A stretch of 64,000 bases of DNA from Chloroflexota bacterium (lineage in GTDB: Bacteria > Chloroflexota > Dehalococcoidia > Lucifugimonadales > SAR202-VII-2), in the NCBI GenBank assembly GCA_003228115.1, contig QEVV01000002.1, positions 248,001-312,000 on the forward strand. The letters run 5' to 3'. Shown here piece by piece: positions 62,384-64,000 of this stretch. Position 1 is the first letter of the stretch, and each line of letters opens with the position of its first letter. Both the position numbers and the translations under genes were made by a program. The notes beneath the pieces were generated by a model. That model worked only from the letters and a program-made list of their open reading frames with translations. It had not been told where the DNA came from and searched no databases.

Positions 62384-63292
62384 ATGAAAAGGTTTTTGAA
62401 AAAGCTAGGCGCCAAGCCTTTGGGACGCCTCTTGTCGCCCGTCCTGCAGATGCGTCGGAGGATTGATCTACTCTCCAACGTAGACAGGGGCACTCAGATT
62501 CTGCTCTCCCTGAAATACCGGCAGATGCGAGGGCGCGGTGAGGCCCCACCCAGCTTCACTGATGTGGGCTTTAGGGAGTTCTCGGGAACTGATGAGGATG
62601 GCATCCTTCTCTACATCTTCTCTCTAATCGGCGTCCACAACAGAACACTCGTGGATATAGGAGCCGCTCTTCCGCAGGGAAGCAACTCTGCGAATCTCCT
62701 CATTAACCACGGCTGGACCGGCCTGCTGATTGAGGGGAACATCAAGGCCGTGCTCGAAGCTCGGGAATTCTATCGCAAACACCCGGATACCTCGCACTTT
62801 CCCCCGAAGATCGTTCAAGCGTGGATTACCGTGGAGAACATCAACGACATCATCATGGAGGCAGCGCTGCCTCCAGAGGTTGACCTGCTTTCCATCGATA
62901 TCGATGGCATGGACTACTGGATCCTTGAGGCGATCAATTCCATCAGCCCCCGGGTCATAGTGTTGGAGTATCAGGACATTCTGGGACCTGACCAAGCCTG
63001 GGTGGTTCCTTATCGGCCCGATTTCAACCCAGCTTCGTACGCAGCCAATCAAGGTGAACCCAACTACCTAGGGGCTTCGCTTCCAGCCTTTGCCAAGCTG
63101 GCCAGTAAAAAAGGGTATCGGCTCGTTGGCTGCAACAGGTACGGCTTCAACGCCTTCTTCGTAAGGTCCGATATCGGTGCGGAACTCCTCCCTGAAGTAT
63201 CCATAGCCGATTGCCTCGTCCACCCGAAGGCCCAGGCCGGGATGCGCGATCGCTTCCCGAAGATAGCGGACATGGACTGGGTTGAGGTTTAA
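62384..63292 (+). CDS. FkbM-like SAM methyltransferase family protein
   Basis: 302 aa. TLVDIGAALPQGSNSANLL (near 87-105) is an altered SAM-binding motif I; LLIEGN gives motif II and LLSIDIDGMDYWILEA near 167-182 resembles FkbM-type post-motifs. FkbM enzymes O-methylate sugars or natural products; Trp synthesis needs none. It sits between trpE (39 bp) and trpG (46 bp), same strand, so co-transcribed. Possibly recruited into the operon by chance. Enzyme activity not demonstrated by sequence. Confidence 0.7.
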   Translation: MKRFLKKLGAKPLGRLLSPVLQMRRRIDLLSNVDRGTQILLSLKYRQMRGRGEAPPSFTDVGFREFSGTDEDGILLYIFSLIGVHNRTLVDIGAALPQGSNSANLLINHGWTGLLIEGNIKAVLEAREFYRKHPDTSHFPPKIVQAWITVENINDIIMEAALPPEVDLLSIDIDGMDYWILEAINSISPRVIVLEYQDILGPDQAWVVPYRPDFNPASYAANQGEPNYLGASLPAFAKLASKKGYRLVGCNRYGFNAFFVRSDIGAELLPEVSIADCLVHPKAQAGMRDRFPKIADMDWVEV

Positions 63293-63338
63293 CGACCATG
63301 CTCTACTCTGCGTTTGAGATCGGCTGGAGTGCTGGGTC

Positions 63339-63905
63339 ATGATCCTCTTAATCGACAACTACGACAGCTTCACCTACAACCTCTATCAGTATCTCTGCGA
63401 GTTGGGGGCGGATGTCCGCGTCGTGCGGAACGACCAGATAACCCTGGACGAGATTGAGGACTTGGCGCCGGAGCGCATCGTCATATCACCGGGGCCGGGA
63501 GCACCGGAATCGGCTGGAATCTCCAACGATGTAGTGCGGCACTTTGGGCCACGACTGCCGCTGCTGGGCGTCTGCCTCGGCCACCAGTGCGTCGGCTTCG
63601 CTTACGGGGGCACCGTTGGCGGCGCGGGAGAGATCAGGCACGGCAAGACCTCCCCCATCCACCACGACGGCAAGGGGATTTTTGCGGGGCTGCCCAAACC
63701 CTTTGAAGCCATCCGCTATCATTCCCTCGTCGTGTTTAAGGAAGGCCTGCCGCCTGAGCTAGAAATCAGCGCCTGGACCGACAACGGCCTCATCATGGGC
63801 CTACGTCACCGGGAATATCCTATAGAGGCGCTGCAGTTCCACCCAGAGTCGATCATGACGAAGACGGGACATGATCTACTGAGAAATTGGCTGGAGATGC
63901 CATGA
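63339..63905 (+). CDS. trpG: Anthranilate synthase component II (glutamine amidotransferase)
   Basis: 188 aa. Triad: Cys in LGVCLGHQC near 80, His and Glu in FHPESIMT near 168-175; oxyanion PGPGAPE near 52. Supplies ammonia to TrpE. It could also serve p-aminobenzoate synthesis (PabA-like). Stop overlaps the trpD ATG as ATGA, so coupled. Confidence 0.93.
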   Translation: MILLIDNYDSFTYNLYQYLCELGADVRVVRNDQITLDEIEDLAPERIVISPGPGAPESAGISNDVVRHFGPRLPLLGVCLGHQCVGFAYGGTVGGAGEIRHGKTSPIHHDGKGIFAGLPKPFEAIRYHSLVVFKEGLPPELEISAWTDNGLIMGLRHREYPIEALQFHPESIMTKTGHDLLRNWLEMP

Positions 63906-64000
63906 TTCGTGACGCCATTATCAAAGTCGCAGGGGGAAGCTCTCTGAGCGCGGAGGAAGCCGCCGCTGTCATGGAAGAGATCATGACCGGCGAGGCCACC
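63902..64000 (+). CDS. trpD: Anthranilate phosphoribosyltransferase, N-terminal part (cut by window end)
   Basis: The first 33 codons only. The sequence MIRDAIIKVAGG, then LSAEEAAAVMEEIMTGEAT, matches the N-terminal helical part of TrpD (the LSxxEAxxVMxxIMxGEAT pattern). Starts inside the trpG stop. The rest lies outside the window. Confidence 0.85.
   Translation, partial: MIRDAIIKVAGGSSLSAEEAAAVMEEIMTGEAT

Overview
The window is bacterial chromosome with dense coding, short gaps, SD-led genes and many ATG/GTG overlaps. Threonine/proline-rich linkers in lipoproteins, small AbrB/PIN and RHH/PIN pairs, a trp operon behind a T-box, and many amidohydrolase, RraA, LigB-like, CoA-transferase and cupin enzymes suggest a Chloroflexota genome of the Dehalococcoidia/SAR202 type. 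That placement is an inference from gene content. No rRNA, IS element, phage or CRISPR array was seen.

Layout. 1-10.1 kb: gentisate 1,2-dioxygenase-like cupin, YHS protein, MFS carrier, an SDR, then an SCP2 / ketol-acid-reductoisomerase-like / thiolase operon, a menA-menB-like pair, a conserved protein of unknown role and an AbrB/PIN toxin-antitoxin pair. 10.2-20.7 kb: a co-oriented catabolic block (RidA, amidohydrolase, two LigB-type extradiol dioxygenase-like proteins, three RraA-type aldolase paralogues, Gfo/Idh/MocA dehydrogenase, class II aldolase, second amidohydrolase, cupin). Its enzyme families are those of the protocatechuate/gallate 4,5-cleavage route, but several metal ligands differ from the textbook enzymes. 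20.8-28.6 kb: DUF3352 protein, typA with an apparent ACG start, tex, a SpoU-type RNA methyltransferase, tRNA-Met(CAT) and tRNA-Gly(TCC).

28.6-41.2 kb: nucleotide-sugar dehydrogenase and epimerase, formate-THF ligase, an ABC exporter, purA, the lysine/DAP genes dapB-asd-dapA, a DUF985 cupin, an MDR dehydrogenase and a peroxiredoxin. The peroxiredoxin reading frame contains an in-frame TGA exactly at the peroxidatic cysteine, followed by a stem-loop of bacterial SECIS shape; I read it as a selenoprotein. 41.3-54.9 kb: RHH/PIN pair, acetolactate-synthase-like ThDP enzyme, branched-chain amino-acid-type binding lipoprotein, tartrate/D-malate dehydrogenase-like enzyme, CMD-family protein, UDGb, the rpsO-pnp operon, a double-length dCTP deaminase, and a CoA-transferase/enoyl-CoA hydratase operon.

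55-64 kb: an ABC-2 transporter with a NEW3-type secreted membrane protein, an immune-inhibitor-like metalloprotease lipoprotein, and a Trp T-box leader driving trpE - FkbM-like methyltransferase - trpG - trpD (cut by the window end). The main points for follow-up are the selenocysteine peroxiredoxin, the aromatic ring-cleavage block with its tripled RraA genes, the T-box with the methyltransferase inside the trp operon, the KARI-like gene placed in a lipid/acyl-CoA operon, and the ACG start of typA.
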